A stretch of 38,901 bases of DNA from an uncultured Eubacteriales bacterium (GCA_902795265.1 CADBKM010000013.1:1-38901); one strand, 5' to 3'; counted from the stretch's first letter, positions 5,761 to 15,059 are shown. The notes: generated from the sequence alone by a model not told the origin. Numbers and translations are program-made.

Positions 5761-7080
5761 ATGGATCAGAAAAAAATGAAAAAAAACATGGGCGTCATGA
5801 CAGCGATGTCCGTCGTTGTCGGCTGTGTTATCGGAGCAGGAGTATTCTTTAAACCTTACGCGATCTATCAGGCTACAGGAGGCGCGCCGGGAATGGCTAT
5901 GATCTCATGGATCGCGGGTGGCCTGATGAGCATATTCGGTGCGCTTACATTTGCTGAAATAGCTGTACTGATACCGCGGACCGGAGGAATGGTCACATAC
6001 CTCGGAGATGTGTACGGCAAAGCTATAGGATTCCTTGCGGGCTGGATGCAGGTAGTCATCTTCTACCCATCATATCTGGCGGGTTATGGAGTCAAAGTCG
6101 GCACAGAGCTTTCATCGATGCTCGGCATCAACATCTCGATGCCTGTAGGCATTGCGATCATTATTGCGATAGTGCTTCTGAATACCCTCGGATCGGAAGC
6201 CGCGGGCAAATTCCAGATCGTGTCAACTGTATGCAAGCTCGTACCGCTGTTCCTGATCATGATAGCGGGTTTCATTCTCGGCAGAAGCACGGAACCGGTC
6301 CTGTCGCCAATGGTAGGCGAGGGCATGAATGCCGGAGCGGTTCTCGGGACTACACTGCTGGCTGTTCTTTTCGCATTTGAGGGCTGGACCAACGTCGGAA
6401 CCATAGCAGGCGAAATGAAGAACCCGGCCAGAGATCTGCCGGTCGCTATAGTCGGAGGTGTGAGCATTATAATGGCTGTCTATCTGCTCATCAATATCGC
6501 GTATATAAAAGTCATACCTGCCGAAGACCTGATGAATATCGAATCGCCTGCAGCAGCCGTAGCCAATGTGCTTTTCGGCAAAGCCGGAGGTACGATCGTC
6601 TCAGTGGGAATCATCATTTCAGTCATCGGAGCAGGCAACGGCTTCCTTCTTGCGGGATCAAGAGTAGCTTACTATCTTGCAAGTGAAAAGGAGCTTCCGT
6701 ACAGCGATAAACTGGCAGCTCTGAACAGCAGGCAGGTCCCTTCAAACGCCATTATTCTGGTTGGAACTCTGGCATGTCTGTATTCGCTTCTCGGCAAGTT
6801 CGATCTGCTGACTGACATGGGAACATTTTCATGCTGGATCTTCTATACTCTGACATTCGCATGCGTGATAACCATGAGAAGAAAGCACCCTGAAATGCAG
6901 AGAGACTACAAGGTCCCATGCTATCCTGTCATTCCTGCGCTGGCGATACTGAGCGGCTTGTATGTCATATTCAGCCAGCTGTTCCTCTCAGGCACGGGCG
7001 GCAGAGTCATGGCTCTGGCAAGTATCGGAATCACGCTTGTCGGATTGCCGGTATATTATTTCTGCAACAAGTCAAAATAA
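5761..7080 (+). CDS. APC-family amino acid permease/exchanger under glycine control
   Basis: The 439-residue membrane protein moves amino acids across the cell membrane. About twelve helices are visible. The first carries the APC substrate motif GCVIGAGVFFKPY near residues 22-34, and the LAT/SteT-like features FAEIAVLIPRTGGMVTYL and FAFEGWTNVGTIAGEMKNP follow. This points to the SteT/YkbA-like exchanger branch. The start at ATG 5761 is fixed by GGGAGG six bases upstream; an in-frame ATG at 5734 has no site. The tandem glycine riboswitch makes glycine, or an exchange partner such as serine, a reasonable substrate. Import and export cannot be told apart from sequence. Confidence 0.88.
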   Translation: MDQKKMKKNMGVMTAMSVVVGCVIGAGVFFKPYAIYQATGGAPGMAMISWIAGGLMSIFGALTFAEIAVLIPRTGGMVTYLGDVYGKAIGFLAGWMQVVIFYPSYLAGYGVKVGTELSSMLGINISMPVGIAIIIAIVLLNTLGSEAAGKFQIVSTVCKLVPLFLIMIAGFILGRSTEPVLSPMVGEGMNAGAVLGTTLLAVLFAFEGWTNVGTIAGEMKNPARDLPVAIVGGVSIIMAVYLLINIAYIKVIPAEDLMNIESPAAAVANVLFGKAGGTIVSVGIIISVIGAGNGFLLAGSRVAYYLASEKELPYSDKLAALNSRQVPSNAIILVGTLACLYSLLGKFDLLTDMGTFSCWIFYTLTFACVITMRRKHPEMQRDYKVPCYPVIPALAILSGLYVIFSQLFLSGTGGRVMALASIGITLVGLPVYYFCNKSK

Positions 7081-7106
7081 GCACAATAATCATTGATCTC
7101 AGAAGC

Positions 7107-7152
7107 AGCCGCATGCGTTCAGGTCAAGAGTCTGAATGCCTGCGGCTTTTTC
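7107..7152 (+). terminator. Terminator after the permease
   Basis: AGCCGCA (7107-7113) pairs with TGCGGCT (7141-7147), supported by an inner pairing of GCGTTCAG and CTGAATGC, followed by TTTTTC. Confidence 0.8.
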
Positions 7153-7217
7153 TATGCCTTATTCAGAAAACACAGAGAAAATGATACAATAGAGTGAATT
7201 AGTATATTTTTCAATGA

Positions 7218-8060
7218 ATGGGACTTAATATGGAAGAACGTATTAAAAGCAAACTGATATTTCTTGATGTAGACGGAACGCTCACTCCGCCCGGAGGCTA
7301 CGTGCCTCCTGAAAGCGCTCAGCGTGCGGTAAAAAGGGCGCGTGAGCTCGGGCATAAGGTCTTTCTGTGCTCCGGCCGCAATTACGGTATGATAAAGCCG
7401 CTGATGAAGTTCGGCTTTGACGGAGGCATAGCAAGCTGCGGCGGATATGTCTACGCAGATGATAAAGTATTATATGATTGCCCGATGAATGAGGCGCAGA
7501 AAAGCAGACTGATAACCTTGCTGAAAGAAAACGGAGCATCTGTTTCGATCGAATCGAGAAATCAAAGTTTCAACGATGATATAGCTCTGAAGTATCTCAA
7601 ACAGGAAAGAGGCAGTCATCTGTACAGCATGATCAAAGCGGTATGGGTGGAGCTCGGAGCGCGTCCTGCAGAGGAGTACAACGGAGACCCTGTATACAAG
7701 CTGGTCATAGCCTGTGACGGCAGGGAGTGCCTTGAGCCTGCCATACAGGCGCTGGGAGATGAACTCAACTTCATCATCCATGACTTCTCCGAAAAGGACT
7801 GTGTTTTTGCCGAAGTCATAAGCCGCGAGTTCAATAAGGGTACGGGAATACGCATCATAACTGAGGCACTGGGATACGATATGGTCGACACGATCGGCTT
7901 TGGTGACAGCAGCCTCGATGTAGACATGATAGATGTCGTAGATATAGGTGTCTGCATGGCAAACGGAAGCGCTTATCTCAAGGAGCAGAGCGATCTCATC
8001 TGCCCGTCTTTGGAAGAAGACGGTATCGAGTGGGCTTTCCGCAAGCTTGGTCTTATCTGA
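7218..8060 (+). CDS. Cof-type HAD-superfamily phosphatase
   Basis: This is a 280-residue cytosolic phosphatase of the Cof/HAD-IIB type, probably acting on a sugar phosphate or a flavin or nucleotide phosphate. Motif I is FLDVDGTLT near residues 15-23, with both catalytic Asp residues. Motif II is LCSGRNY. Motif IV is IGFGDSSLDVDMI near residues 232-244. The cap lies between about residues 85 and 190. Starts at ATG 7218 and ATG 7230 are both possible; neither has a strong ribosome binding site. A metallophosphoesterase gene follows after 22 nt, so the two are probably co-transcribed. Confidence 0.88.
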   Translation: MGLNMEERIKSKLIFLDVDGTLTPPGGYVPPESAQRAVKRARELGHKVFLCSGRNYGMIKPLMKFGFDGGIASCGGYVYADDKVLYDCPMNEAQKSRLITLLKENGASVSIESRNQSFNDDIALKYLKQERGSHLYSMIKAVWVELGARPAEEYNGDPVYKLVIACDGRECLEPAIQALGDELNFIIHDFSEKDCVFAEVISREFNKGTGIRIITEALGYDMVDTIGFGDSSLDVDMIDVVDIGVCMANGSAYLKEQSDLICPSLEEDGIEWAFRKLGLI

Positions 8061-8082
8061 TTAAATGGAGTAAGTGCAATAA

Positions 8083-8544
8083 ATGAAGATATGTGTTTTT
8101 TCTGATTCCCATGGGCGCGAAGGGCGCATGGCGGATGCCATCGCTTTTGAGCAGCCTGATGCATGTTTTTTTCTCGGAGACGGAGAAAGGGATCTTTCAG
8201 TAATAGAGGAATGTTATCCGAAACTTAAAATATATGCCGTACGCGGCAACTGCGATTTCGTAACTATGCTGAAGTCCACTCTTTGCTGTGAGATAGAAGG
8301 TGTCACCATATACGCAACACATGGGCATCTTTCAGGAGTCAAATACGAGTCTGATCTTGAGACCCTCACATCGCAGGCTCAGGAGGCAGGTGCTGATATA
8401 GCGCTGTTCGGCCATACTCACAGACAGCATCTTTCATATAACAGGGGAATAATGCTGCTCAATCCGGGTACAGTACATTATGGGGAATACGCGGTACTCA
8501 CGATAGAGAACGGCAGATGCAGCGCAGAGCTTACAAGTAACTGA
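8083..8544 (+). CDS. YfcE/MJ0936-type metallophosphoesterase
   Basis: This 153-residue phosphodiesterase belongs to the calcineurin-like superfamily. The metal-binding motifs appear in order: FSDSHG (residues 5-10), GDGE (near 32), GNCD (near 57), THGH (near 80) and GHTHR (near 106). The length and arrangement match the small YfcE/MJ0936 group of uncharacterised cytosolic enzymes. It lies between a Cof phosphatase and a membrane protein in a tight series. Confidence 0.92.
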   Translation: MKICVFSDSHGREGRMADAIAFEQPDACFFLGDGERDLSVIEECYPKLKIYAVRGNCDFVTMLKSTLCCEIEGVTIYATHGHLSGVKYESDLETLTSQAQEAGADIALFGHTHRQHLSYNRGIMLLNPGTVHYGEYAVLTIENGRCSAELTSN

Positions 8545-8562
8545 TAAAGAAAGGACAGAGAA

Positions 8563-9096
8563 ATGACGATCGAAGTAAAGGAAAGAGGATCGAAGGAATT
8601 CTATGAGGAAGTAGTGAATGTCCTCAACCAGTACAGAATGTTCCTTGCCGAGCCGGAGGCGGATCTCGCGAACGCTTTCAAAACAAATCTTAGACAGGCC
8701 ATTCTGATGGCACTTATGTTCGTTGTAATGCTGCTGATAGGTATAAGAGGCAGGTTCAGCGCAGTGGTTATAATATGCCTTGCTGCAAGCGGACTCGCCA
8801 TGGTGCTTACATCGGTCTACCTGTACAGACTGAGACAGCAGGTCAATACCTTTATTGCAGATGACCGCACTGCTGTCGTAACTCTCGATGAAACAGGCGT
8901 TGAGTTCAATAAGGAAGGTTCGCAGGTAGTAAAGCTCGGATGGGACAATGTCGCGCTCGTAAGAGCATTCAGTGAATCAGTATGTTTCTTTGCAAAAGAC
9001 CTGTCCGGAGTTGTGATCGCGGTCAACGGAAAGTACAGGCAGGAGATCTTTGAGTACATCAAAACTGCAGGCATAGACGTAAAGACTGTAAAATAG
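8563..9096 (+). CDS. YcxB-like membrane protein, unknown
   Basis: The predicted protein has 177 residues. An N-terminal soluble segment of about 45 residues is followed by two adjacent membrane helices (ILMALMFVVMLLIGI and FSAVVIICLAASGLAMVLTS, about residues 46-85). A C-terminal globular part of about 80 residues contains TVVTLD-like strands and LGWDNVALVRAFSESVCFF. This layout fits the YcxB-like family, two helices plus a small beta-rich domain, which has no assigned function. A GAAAGGAC site precedes ATG 8563. It is probably in the same transcript as the phosphoesterase. Confidence 0.6.
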   Translation: MTIEVKERGSKEFYEEVVNVLNQYRMFLAEPEADLANAFKTNLRQAILMALMFVVMLLIGIRGRFSAVVIICLAASGLAMVLTSVYLYRLRQQVNTFIADDRTAVVTLDETGVEFNKEGSQVVKLGWDNVALVRAFSESVCFFAKDLSGVVIAVNGKYRQEIFEYIKTAGIDVKTVK

Positions 9097-9144
9097 GCAG
9101 TCAGACAAGTTTTCGTGTAGAAACCGGACAACAGGAGGTATCCC

Positions 9145-11766
9145 ATGCTGATCCTTTACATACTCAAATCACCTCTGATATGGGTCGTTCCTACGCTGAT
9201 ACAGATTTTGAGTTATATAAAAATACTCAAAAAAATGGGGAAAAACCCGATGATGGGATTGATCCCCGTGCTGGGAGAGATGGAGATGTCTACTGATCTG
9301 TTCAGAAAGATGCGCTCCTTCTGGAGGCCTGCGGTAGTTACTGCGGCTCTGTTCGTGACTGCAACGATAATCGGCGGACACAATGCTTACGGAGTCATCC
9401 TGAAGCTCGTCGCCTTCATCGTATACGGCATATTCCTGATCCGCCTGTATTACAGGCTGGCTAAACAATTCGGGGAAGGGTTTTTCTTTGCACTGGGTCT
9501 TATATTTATGCCGGTGGTTTTCCTGCCTTTGCTTGCATTCGGAAAGAATAAATACCTCGGAAAGCCTGAATTCAAGCCGGAAATGCCGCTCAGCCCGGGC
9601 ATGAAAAGCCTGAAGAGGATAGGCGTCATCATCATTTCTGCCATTGAACTGACCGCTCTTATTGTAGGATGCTTCTTTATTACTCTTATTGTGCGCCCGA
9701 CAAGACCGGTAGCCGAATACCTGATGAAAGACACTCTCAAGCAGCTATCATCGGTAACAGAGACTGACGAAATAGTAGGACGAGATACGACGCTCGGAGC
9801 CGATTACATGAAGACCGTCGAATCTCAGCGCACAAGGGACTATTTCTTCCCGGATCACTCATCTCATAAAAAGGTGGTGGTCATGGAGTACATCATCGGA
9901 TCCAATCTTGAGGATGCAAAAGGCTTTGCCTCGGTCAACATCGCACAGATGAAGGATTCCACTTCAAAGGGCGAAGGCCTTGATTTCGTTATACAGGCAG
10001 GAGGCAGTGAGCGCTGGTTTACAGACGGGATAAATGATTCCACTGTCGGAAGATATGTTATCAGCGGCGGAAAGCTAGAGCCTGCAGAAGCTCTTGATCC
10101 GACAATGAGCATGTCAGATCCTCAGAATCTCTGCGACTTTATCAAGTGGACAAAAGAAAACTATCCTGCTGACAGATACATGCTGGTTCTCTGGGACCAC
10201 GGCGGAGGATTTGCATTAGGATACGGCGAAGATGCACTGAACAGACGTGACGACGGGGAGTCAGGCATGACTGCTGCCGAAATAGTAGGAGCAATAAGAG
10301 ATGCAGATGTCAAATTCGATGTTATCGGCTTTGATGCCTGCCTGATGCAGAATGTGGAGTACGCGAACGCGTTTGAACCGTATGCCGACTACTATCTGGC
10401 GTCTGAAGAGTCTGAACCGGGAACAGGCTGGTTCTACACGGCCGGATTCGGAAAGCTGGCTGAGGATCCGTCTATAAGCACTGAGGATTTCGGCAAAGCC
10501 ATGATAAGCTCGTACGATCAGGCAAACCGCGCAGTCAACAACGGAGAGCCTAAACCGGAATGTACGCTCTCGCTTGTGGATCTTACTCTTGTAAAGCCGG
10601 TATATGAGCAACTTACGGGACTTTACGAAAAGGCCGACAACGGGATGAGCGACGATCCTGCTGTTTACGCAAACATGTCAGCCGGACGCTCAGGTGCGTA
10701 TCAGTTCGGCGATGAAGAGCAGGTCGACATGGTAAGCTTCCTGACAAGTCTGAAGAAAGCTGATTACAAGCAGCAGGTCATGTCTGACGCTGAGCTCGAC
10801 GGCATAACACAGACAGCAAAAGCCTGCGTCGTATACCGCAACAGTGATTCAGCTGACGGCATAAACGGGCTGTCGATAGATTTCCCGTACAAGTCGCTGA
10901 GCATGTATTCTGATGAATATAAGCAGCTTAAGGAGTTCAAATACAATAAAGAACGCAGCTTCTTTGACAAGTTCTGCAGTATAATGGGCGCCCAGCAGAT
11001 GAGCAGAAATAAAAAGGATACATTCTGGGGAATCATTACTTCTGTGGACTACAGCGATGAGGAATGGTATATAAAGGGCTTCGAAGACTATGATATGACC
11101 AATCTGTTTATCGATATACCGGTAACGGAAACGGAGTTCGGTTATCTGCCTCAGCTGCCTGACAAAACATGGGATACCATACTTGACTGCAAGGTAGCCG
11201 CTTATATGGAAACTGAGGAAGGCCTTATGTATCTGGGCAAGGAACACTTCAGTGATCAGGATGAAGAGGGCCATCCGCTTGTCAGCATGGACGGAATATG
11301 GGTCAAGATGAGCGGAAACCCGGTGTGCTACGAGAGCGGAGATACGCTTGTGACTGATGACGGCACAATATACCGCGGAACGGTCCGTGCTAAACTCAAC
11401 GGAAAAGAAAACATAACCATTCACATCGAATGGGATCCGGTCACCGAGGATTCCGAAGACGAACTTACCGGTTACGTTAAAGGATACAGCCTTGATAATG
11501 AAAAAGAATCGTTCTTTATGAAGAAGGGCCTTGAACAGTTTGAGACAGGCGACACTGTCGAATTCATATTTGACTTCTATGATGAAGAGGGAAAACTCAT
11601 AAAAACCGGAACTTACGGCAACAAGATGCACGTAATCACCGATGAGGTGATAACAGTCCATGATGAAATGTTCGAATCCGGATCGGTATTCCACTATTTC
11701 GGTGTACTTACAGACGTATTCCAGAGAGAACTGATGACAGAAGAGATAATAGAACAGGTAAAATAA
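9145..11766 (+). CDS. Membrane-anchored clostripain-family (C11) cysteine peptidase
   Basis: The protein has 873 residues. Residues 1-185 hold about five membrane segments resembling a DUF5684-type integral domain (IQILSYIKILKKMGKNPMMG, then IPVLGEME). After a linker, residues about 240-620 form a caspase-like C11 domain: MEYIIGSNLE, the catalytic His352 in LVLWDHGGG, and the catalytic Cys399 in GFDACLM. The remaining 240 residues are a beta-rich region with repeated D/E-rich strands. The catalytic part would lie outside the membrane if the five-helix count is right. Clostripain relatives cleave after Arg or Lys. The start is fixed by AGGAGG eight bases before ATG 9145. An M29 aminopeptidase follows with no gap. 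Confidence 0.88.
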   Translation: MLILYILKSPLIWVVPTLIQILSYIKILKKMGKNPMMGLIPVLGEMEMSTDLFRKMRSFWRPAVVTAALFVTATIIGGHNAYGVILKLVAFIVYGIFLIRLYYRLAKQFGEGFFFALGLIFMPVVFLPLLAFGKNKYLGKPEFKPEMPLSPGMKSLKRIGVIIISAIELTALIVGCFFITLIVRPTRPVAEYLMKDTLKQLSSVTETDEIVGRDTTLGADYMKTVESQRTRDYFFPDHSSHKKVVVMEYIIGSNLEDAKGFASVNIAQMKDSTSKGEGLDFVIQAGGSERWFTDGINDSTVGRYVISGGKLEPAEALDPTMSMSDPQNLCDFIKWTKENYPADRYMLVLWDHGGGFALGYGEDALNRRDDGESGMTAAEIVGAIRDADVKFDVIGFDACLMQNVEYANAFEPYADYYLASEESEPGTGWFYTAGFGKLAEDPSISTEDFGKAMISSYDQANRAVNNGEPKPECTLSLVDLTLVKPVYEQLTGLYEKADNGMSDDPAVYANMSAGRSGAYQFGDEEQVDMVSFLTSLKKADYKQQVMSDAELDGITQTAKACVVYRNSDSADGINGLSIDFPYKSLSMYSDEYKQLKEFKYNKERSFFDKFCSIMGAQQMSRNKKDTFWGIITSVDYSDEEWYIKGFEDYDMTNLFIDIPVTETEFGYLPQLPDKTWDTILDCKVAAYMETEEGLMYLGKEHFSDQDEEGHPLVSMDGIWVKMSGNPVCYESGDTLVTDDGTIYRGTVRAKLNGKENITIHIEWDPVTEDSEDELTGYVKGYSLDNEKESFFMKKGLEQFETGDTVEFIFDFYDEEGKLIKTGTYGNKMHVITDEVITVHDEMFESGSVFHYFGVLTDVFQRELMTEEIIEQVK

Positions 11767-12993
11767 ATGATTGAAAAGCTGAAAAGAGACTACGCTGAAC
11801 TGGTAGTCAGAAAAGGTATCAATATACAGAAAGGACAGAGGCTGTCTATAACATGCCCTGTGGAATGCGCGGATTTTGCGAGACTGTGTGCTGAGGCTGC
11901 ATATGACGCGGGCTGCAGAGAGGTGCTTATGCGCTGGAACGATGACGAGCTCACACGCATGAAGTATCTTAAAGCTGCGGACGAAGTCTTCGATGTCTGC
12001 AATCCGTGGGTAGTCGATTATCTTGATACACTTTCGGCAGAAGGAGCGGCATTCATCAGCATATATGCAGAAGACCCCGACCTTCTTAATGGAGTCGATC
12101 CCGACCGCATCAAAAGAGCTCAGATAAGTTCGGGAAAGGCCCTCGAGGCGTACCGCGCCAGAATGACGAGCAGCGAATGCCCGTGGTGTGTATGCTCTGT
12201 GCCGTCGAAAGCATGGGCGAAGGCTGTATTCCCTGATCTCAATGAAGAGGATGCTGTTGCAAAGCTGTGGGACGCCATACTCGCATCAGTAAGAGTCGAC
12301 GGGGGCGACGCGATCAGAAACTGGAATGATCACACCGAAGAACTCCGAAAGCACGTAGACATACTGAACGGGTACAATTTTAAAACTCTGAGATACAAAA
12401 ACTCGGCAGGTACTGACCTTACAGTTGATCTGCCTGAAGGCCACTACTGGTCGGGAGGCGATGAGAAGGCCGGCACGGGAGTGATATTCTCGCCTAACAT
12501 GCCTACTGAAGAGGTCTTCACACTTCCGCATAAAGACAGCATGAACGGAACTGTAGTGGCCACTAAGCCGCTCAGCCATAACGGCACGGTCATAGACGGA
12601 TTCAGTTTCAGGGTCGAGAACGGAAAGATCGTTGAGGTCCATGCCGAGAAAGGCGAGGAAATACTCAAAGACGCGATAAGCGTTGATGAGGGAGCCTCTT
12701 ATTTCGGAGAGGTGGCGCTCGTTCCGTATGACTCGCCTATATCCAACAGCGGAGTGCTGTTTTTCAACACTCTGTTCGACGAGAACGCGTCATGTCACTT
12801 CGCATTCGGGGAGGCTTATCCTCAGATAGAAGGAGCCGAAAACATGAGCAGAGATGAGCTCAGGGAAAGAGGCGCAAATGCCTCGATCACTCACGTTGAT
12901 TTCATGGTCGGATCCCCTGATCTCGAGATCACAGGTATCACTCATGACGGGGAAGAGGTCGCGATATTCCGTAACGGTAACTTCGCATTTTAG
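11767..12993 (+). CDS. M29-family aminopeptidase (AmpS/PepS-like)
   Basis: This is a 408-residue cytosolic metallo-aminopeptidase that removes N-terminal residues from peptides. The family hallmarks are the N-terminal ELVVRKGINIQKGQRLSI region and the C-terminal metal site: Glu in MPTEEVFT, Glu in YFGEVALV, His in ASCHFAFGEAY, and His and Asp in THVDFMVGS. Length matches the family. The ATG begins directly after the stop of the C11 peptidase gene, so the two are very likely one transcript and translationally coupled. A joint role in peptide breakdown is plausible but inferred. Confidence 0.93.
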   Translation: MIEKLKRDYAELVVRKGINIQKGQRLSITCPVECADFARLCAEAAYDAGCREVLMRWNDDELTRMKYLKAADEVFDVCNPWVVDYLDTLSAEGAAFISIYAEDPDLLNGVDPDRIKRAQISSGKALEAYRARMTSSECPWCVCSVPSKAWAKAVFPDLNEEDAVAKLWDAILASVRVDGGDAIRNWNDHTEELRKHVDILNGYNFKTLRYKNSAGTDLTVDLPEGHYWSGGDEKAGTGVIFSPNMPTEEVFTLPHKDSMNGTVVATKPLSHNGTVIDGFSFRVENGKIVEVHAEKGEEILKDAISVDEGASYFGEVALVPYDSPISNSGVLFFNTLFDENASCHFAFGEAYPQIEGAENMSRDELRERGANASITHVDFMVGSPDLEITGITHDGEEVAIFRNGNFAF

Positions 12994-13011
12994 CATGGAT
13001 GGTGAAGCAAA

Positions 13012-13677
13012 ATGACGATTTTTATAGCGGTTTATCTGATAGCACTCTGCTGCTATTTCAAAACAAGAACCTCAGATAATATAAAATACAGGGCCATAAA
13101 CAAATACTTCATGGCAACAATGTATCTGGTGCTTGCTATCGTTACATTTTTCAACAAATACGAATTCGCGAGTTATCAGACGCTTCTGATGGCAGCCCTC
13201 ATACTGGCATGGCTCGGTGATATATTCCTTGTATTTGACTTCGGCCGTGGAGGGGATTTCTTCCTGGCCGGCAACATCTGTTTCATTCTTTATGAACAGG
13301 TCGTCATGGTCGATCACGGATTCGGGTTTAAGGACTTTGGATGGACTTTTGCTGCGACGGCCGTTATTCTGGGAGCCTTTATCATCGCGTGCGGGAAAAG
13401 ACCGGATATCTTCAAGCTGGGCAAGATGCGCTGGCCGATGACTTTTTATCTGTCGTCCATAGTAATGCACGGCATGACCGGACTTGCCATGGCTATCTTG
13501 CTGCCGGGAACAAATTTCGTTATGATGGGTATCGGATCACTGCTGTTCATGACATCGGATATGATACTTACAGCATACAGATTTGTTTTCAACAGCAACA
13601 AATGGCTTGTAAGAGCCAACAGCCTTACATATTTCACCGGACTTCTGCTGATAGTGCTCAGCACGGTCTACGCGTAA
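13012..13677 (+). CDS. YhhN-family membrane protein (lysoplasmalogenase-like)
   Basis: This 221-residue protein has about seven to eight membrane helices. The two YhhN/TMEM86 signature regions are present: ILAWLGDIFLVF near residues 63-74 and GSLLFMTSDMILTAYRF near residues 172-188, each with the conserved Asp. Characterised relatives hydrolyse the vinyl ether bond of lysoplasmalogens; plasmalogens are common in anaerobic clostridia, so this role is reasonable. GGTGAAGC lies just before ATG 13012. It sits 18 nt after the M29 peptidase gene. Confidence 0.85.
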   Translation: MTIFIAVYLIALCCYFKTRTSDNIKYRAINKYFMATMYLVLAIVTFFNKYEFASYQTLLMAALILAWLGDIFLVFDFGRGGDFFLAGNICFILYEQVVMVDHGFGFKDFGWTFAATAVILGAFIIACGKRPDIFKLGKMRWPMTFYLSSIVMHGMTGLAMAILLPGTNFVMMGIGSLLFMTSDMILTAYRFVFNSNKWLVRANSLTYFTGLLLIVLSTVYA

Positions 13678-13711
13678 TACCGGTAAGGCATAGCAGTTTC
13701 AGGAGGATAAT

Positions 13712-14269
13712 ATGTTTTACGTAAGTGAAATAACACACGAAGCACCAAAGGAATTCGAAAACGAAACGCAGCGTCTCATATATAAGGCGCTCGCAGATCT
13801 GGACATAGCTTTCGACAGAGTCGAAAATGATTTCATCATTTCGATGGAGGACTGTGAAGAAGTAAACAAAAAGCTGGGTACGCATATCGTGAAGAATCTC
13901 TTCCTCTGCAACCGTCAGCAGACAGAGTTCTACCTTTACGTCACCAGAGACAACAAGAGATTCAAGACGAAGATTTTCTCGAAGGCGCTCGGAGTATCGA
14001 GACTTTCATTTGCTCCGGAAGAAGCGCTGACTGAGTACCTTGGAGTAAAGATCGGCGCTGCAAATCCTTTCAGCATGGTATACGACAAGGACAGCAAAGT
14101 GCATCTCGTAATAGATGAGGAACTCATGGAAAGCGAGTACTGCGCATGCAACGATGCGACGAATACCGCTCATATCAGCATACTTACCTCAGATCTTATC
14201 GGTAAGTATCTGCCTTACACGAACCACGAGCCTGTTATCCTCCACGTTGACGAAGAATCGGAGGAATAA
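13712..14269 (+). CDS. YbaK/ProX-type aminoacyl-tRNA deacylase
   Basis: This is a 185-residue editing-domain protein of the prolyl-tRNA-synthetase-associated (ProX/PrdX) type, which hydrolyses mischarged aminoacyl-tRNAs such as Ala-tRNA(Pro) in trans. The catalytic Lys lies in GTHIVKNLFLCN near residue 61. The GVKIGAANPFSMVYD segment and the late NTAHISI motif fit the family. AGGAGG stands six bases before ATG 13712. Its stop TAA overlaps the ATG of the next gene by one base. Confidence 0.85.
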   Translation: MFYVSEITHEAPKEFENETQRLIYKALADLDIAFDRVENDFIISMEDCEEVNKKLGTHIVKNLFLCNRQQTEFYLYVTRDNKRFKTKIFSKALGVSRLSFAPEEALTEYLGVKIGAANPFSMVYDKDSKVHLVIDEELMESEYCACNDATNTAHISILTSDLIGKYLPYTNHEPVILHVDEESEE

Positions 14270-14949
14270 TGACGAAGATATGCATATTTGATCTTGACGG
14301 CACTCTTGCCAGAACGCAGGAGTCGATCGCAAGACCTGTTAACATGACACTTGCTCACTACGGACTGCCTGAACAGCCTGTAGACGCATACAATTACTTT
14401 GCCGGTGACGGTATCAAAAATGCACTGAAAAGGGCGCTGATCGCTTCAGGAGATACAGAAGCTTCTCATCTTGAGGAAGGGCTTCCGATGTGCCGCGCGT
14501 GGATGCAGGAAGACCCGTGCTACCACGTTGAGCCGTATGAAAATATCGTATGGGCTCTCGGCGAGCTGAAAAGAATGGGCATAAAGATCGCAGTATTCAG
14601 CAATAAACCACACAAAAGCGCCGTAAGCGTAGTTGAGACGATATTCGGAAAGGGATGCTTTGATCACATTCAGGGCCAGACCGACCTTATACCGATCAAG
14701 CCTGATCCTTCCGGAGTATTTGAAATACTTGCAAAGTTCGGGGCCGCAAAAAGCGAATGCCTGTATTTCGGCGATACCAATACCGATATGATGACTGCGC
14801 ATAATGCCGGTGTGACCGCAGTGGGTGTCACATGGGGATTCAGACCGAGAACAGAACTCGAAGAATACGGCGCCGATATCCTGATCGACAATGCGCGTGA
14901 GATACCGGGACTGGTTGTTTCTTCTGCTGGCAGGCATAGCGGGGCTTAA
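14269..14949 (+). CDS. HAD hydrolase, phosphoglycolate phosphatase-like
   Basis: This 226-residue HAD subfamily IA enzyme has motif I IFDLDGTLA (residues 5-13), a helical cap (about 18-85), motif II VFSNKPH near 110, the motif III Lys in IKPDPSG near 145, and motif IV YFGDTNTDMMTA near 164. The Gph-like arrangement suggests a small phosphorylated metabolite such as phosphoglycolate. It shares a base with the stop of the deacylase gene, so the two are translationally coupled. The terminator-like hairpin 14977-15054 follows. Confidence 0.88.
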   Translation: MTKICIFDLDGTLARTQESIARPVNMTLAHYGLPEQPVDAYNYFAGDGIKNALKRALIASGDTEASHLEEGLPMCRAWMQEDPCYHVEPYENIVWALGELKRMGIKIAVFSNKPHKSAVSVVETIFGKGCFDHIQGQTDLIPIKPDPSGVFEILAKFGAAKSECLYFGDTNTDMMTAHNAGVTAVGVTWGFRPRTELEEYGADILIDNAREIPGLVVSSAGRHSGA

Positions 14950-14976
14950 TCTGCTCGCATAAAACAATTATTTACA

Positions 14977-15054
14977 AAAACTGCTCAGGATAGTTTATGA
15001 CAACCTTCGGAAAAGGTATAATTATTCAGTTAACTATTGATCGGGCAGTTTTTT
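14977..15054 (+). terminator. Long branched hairpin with T-tract, likely terminator
   Basis: AAAACTGC (14977-14984) pairs with GCAGTTTT (15045-15052), ATAGTT (14990-14995) with AACTAT (15032-15037), and inside these ACCTT (15003-15007) with AAGGT (15013-15017). The stem is followed by a T run. The loop contains a TATAAT (15017-15022) that could be a promoter -10. A terminator for the phosphatase transcript is the simplest reading. Confidence 0.5.
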
Positions 15055-15059
15055 ATTGT

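Noticed and set aside
10849-11694. A 281-residue ORF on the minus strand
   Set aside because: It lies opposite the well-supported C11 peptidase gene, has no ribosome binding site and no recognisable domain; it is a shadow of codon use.
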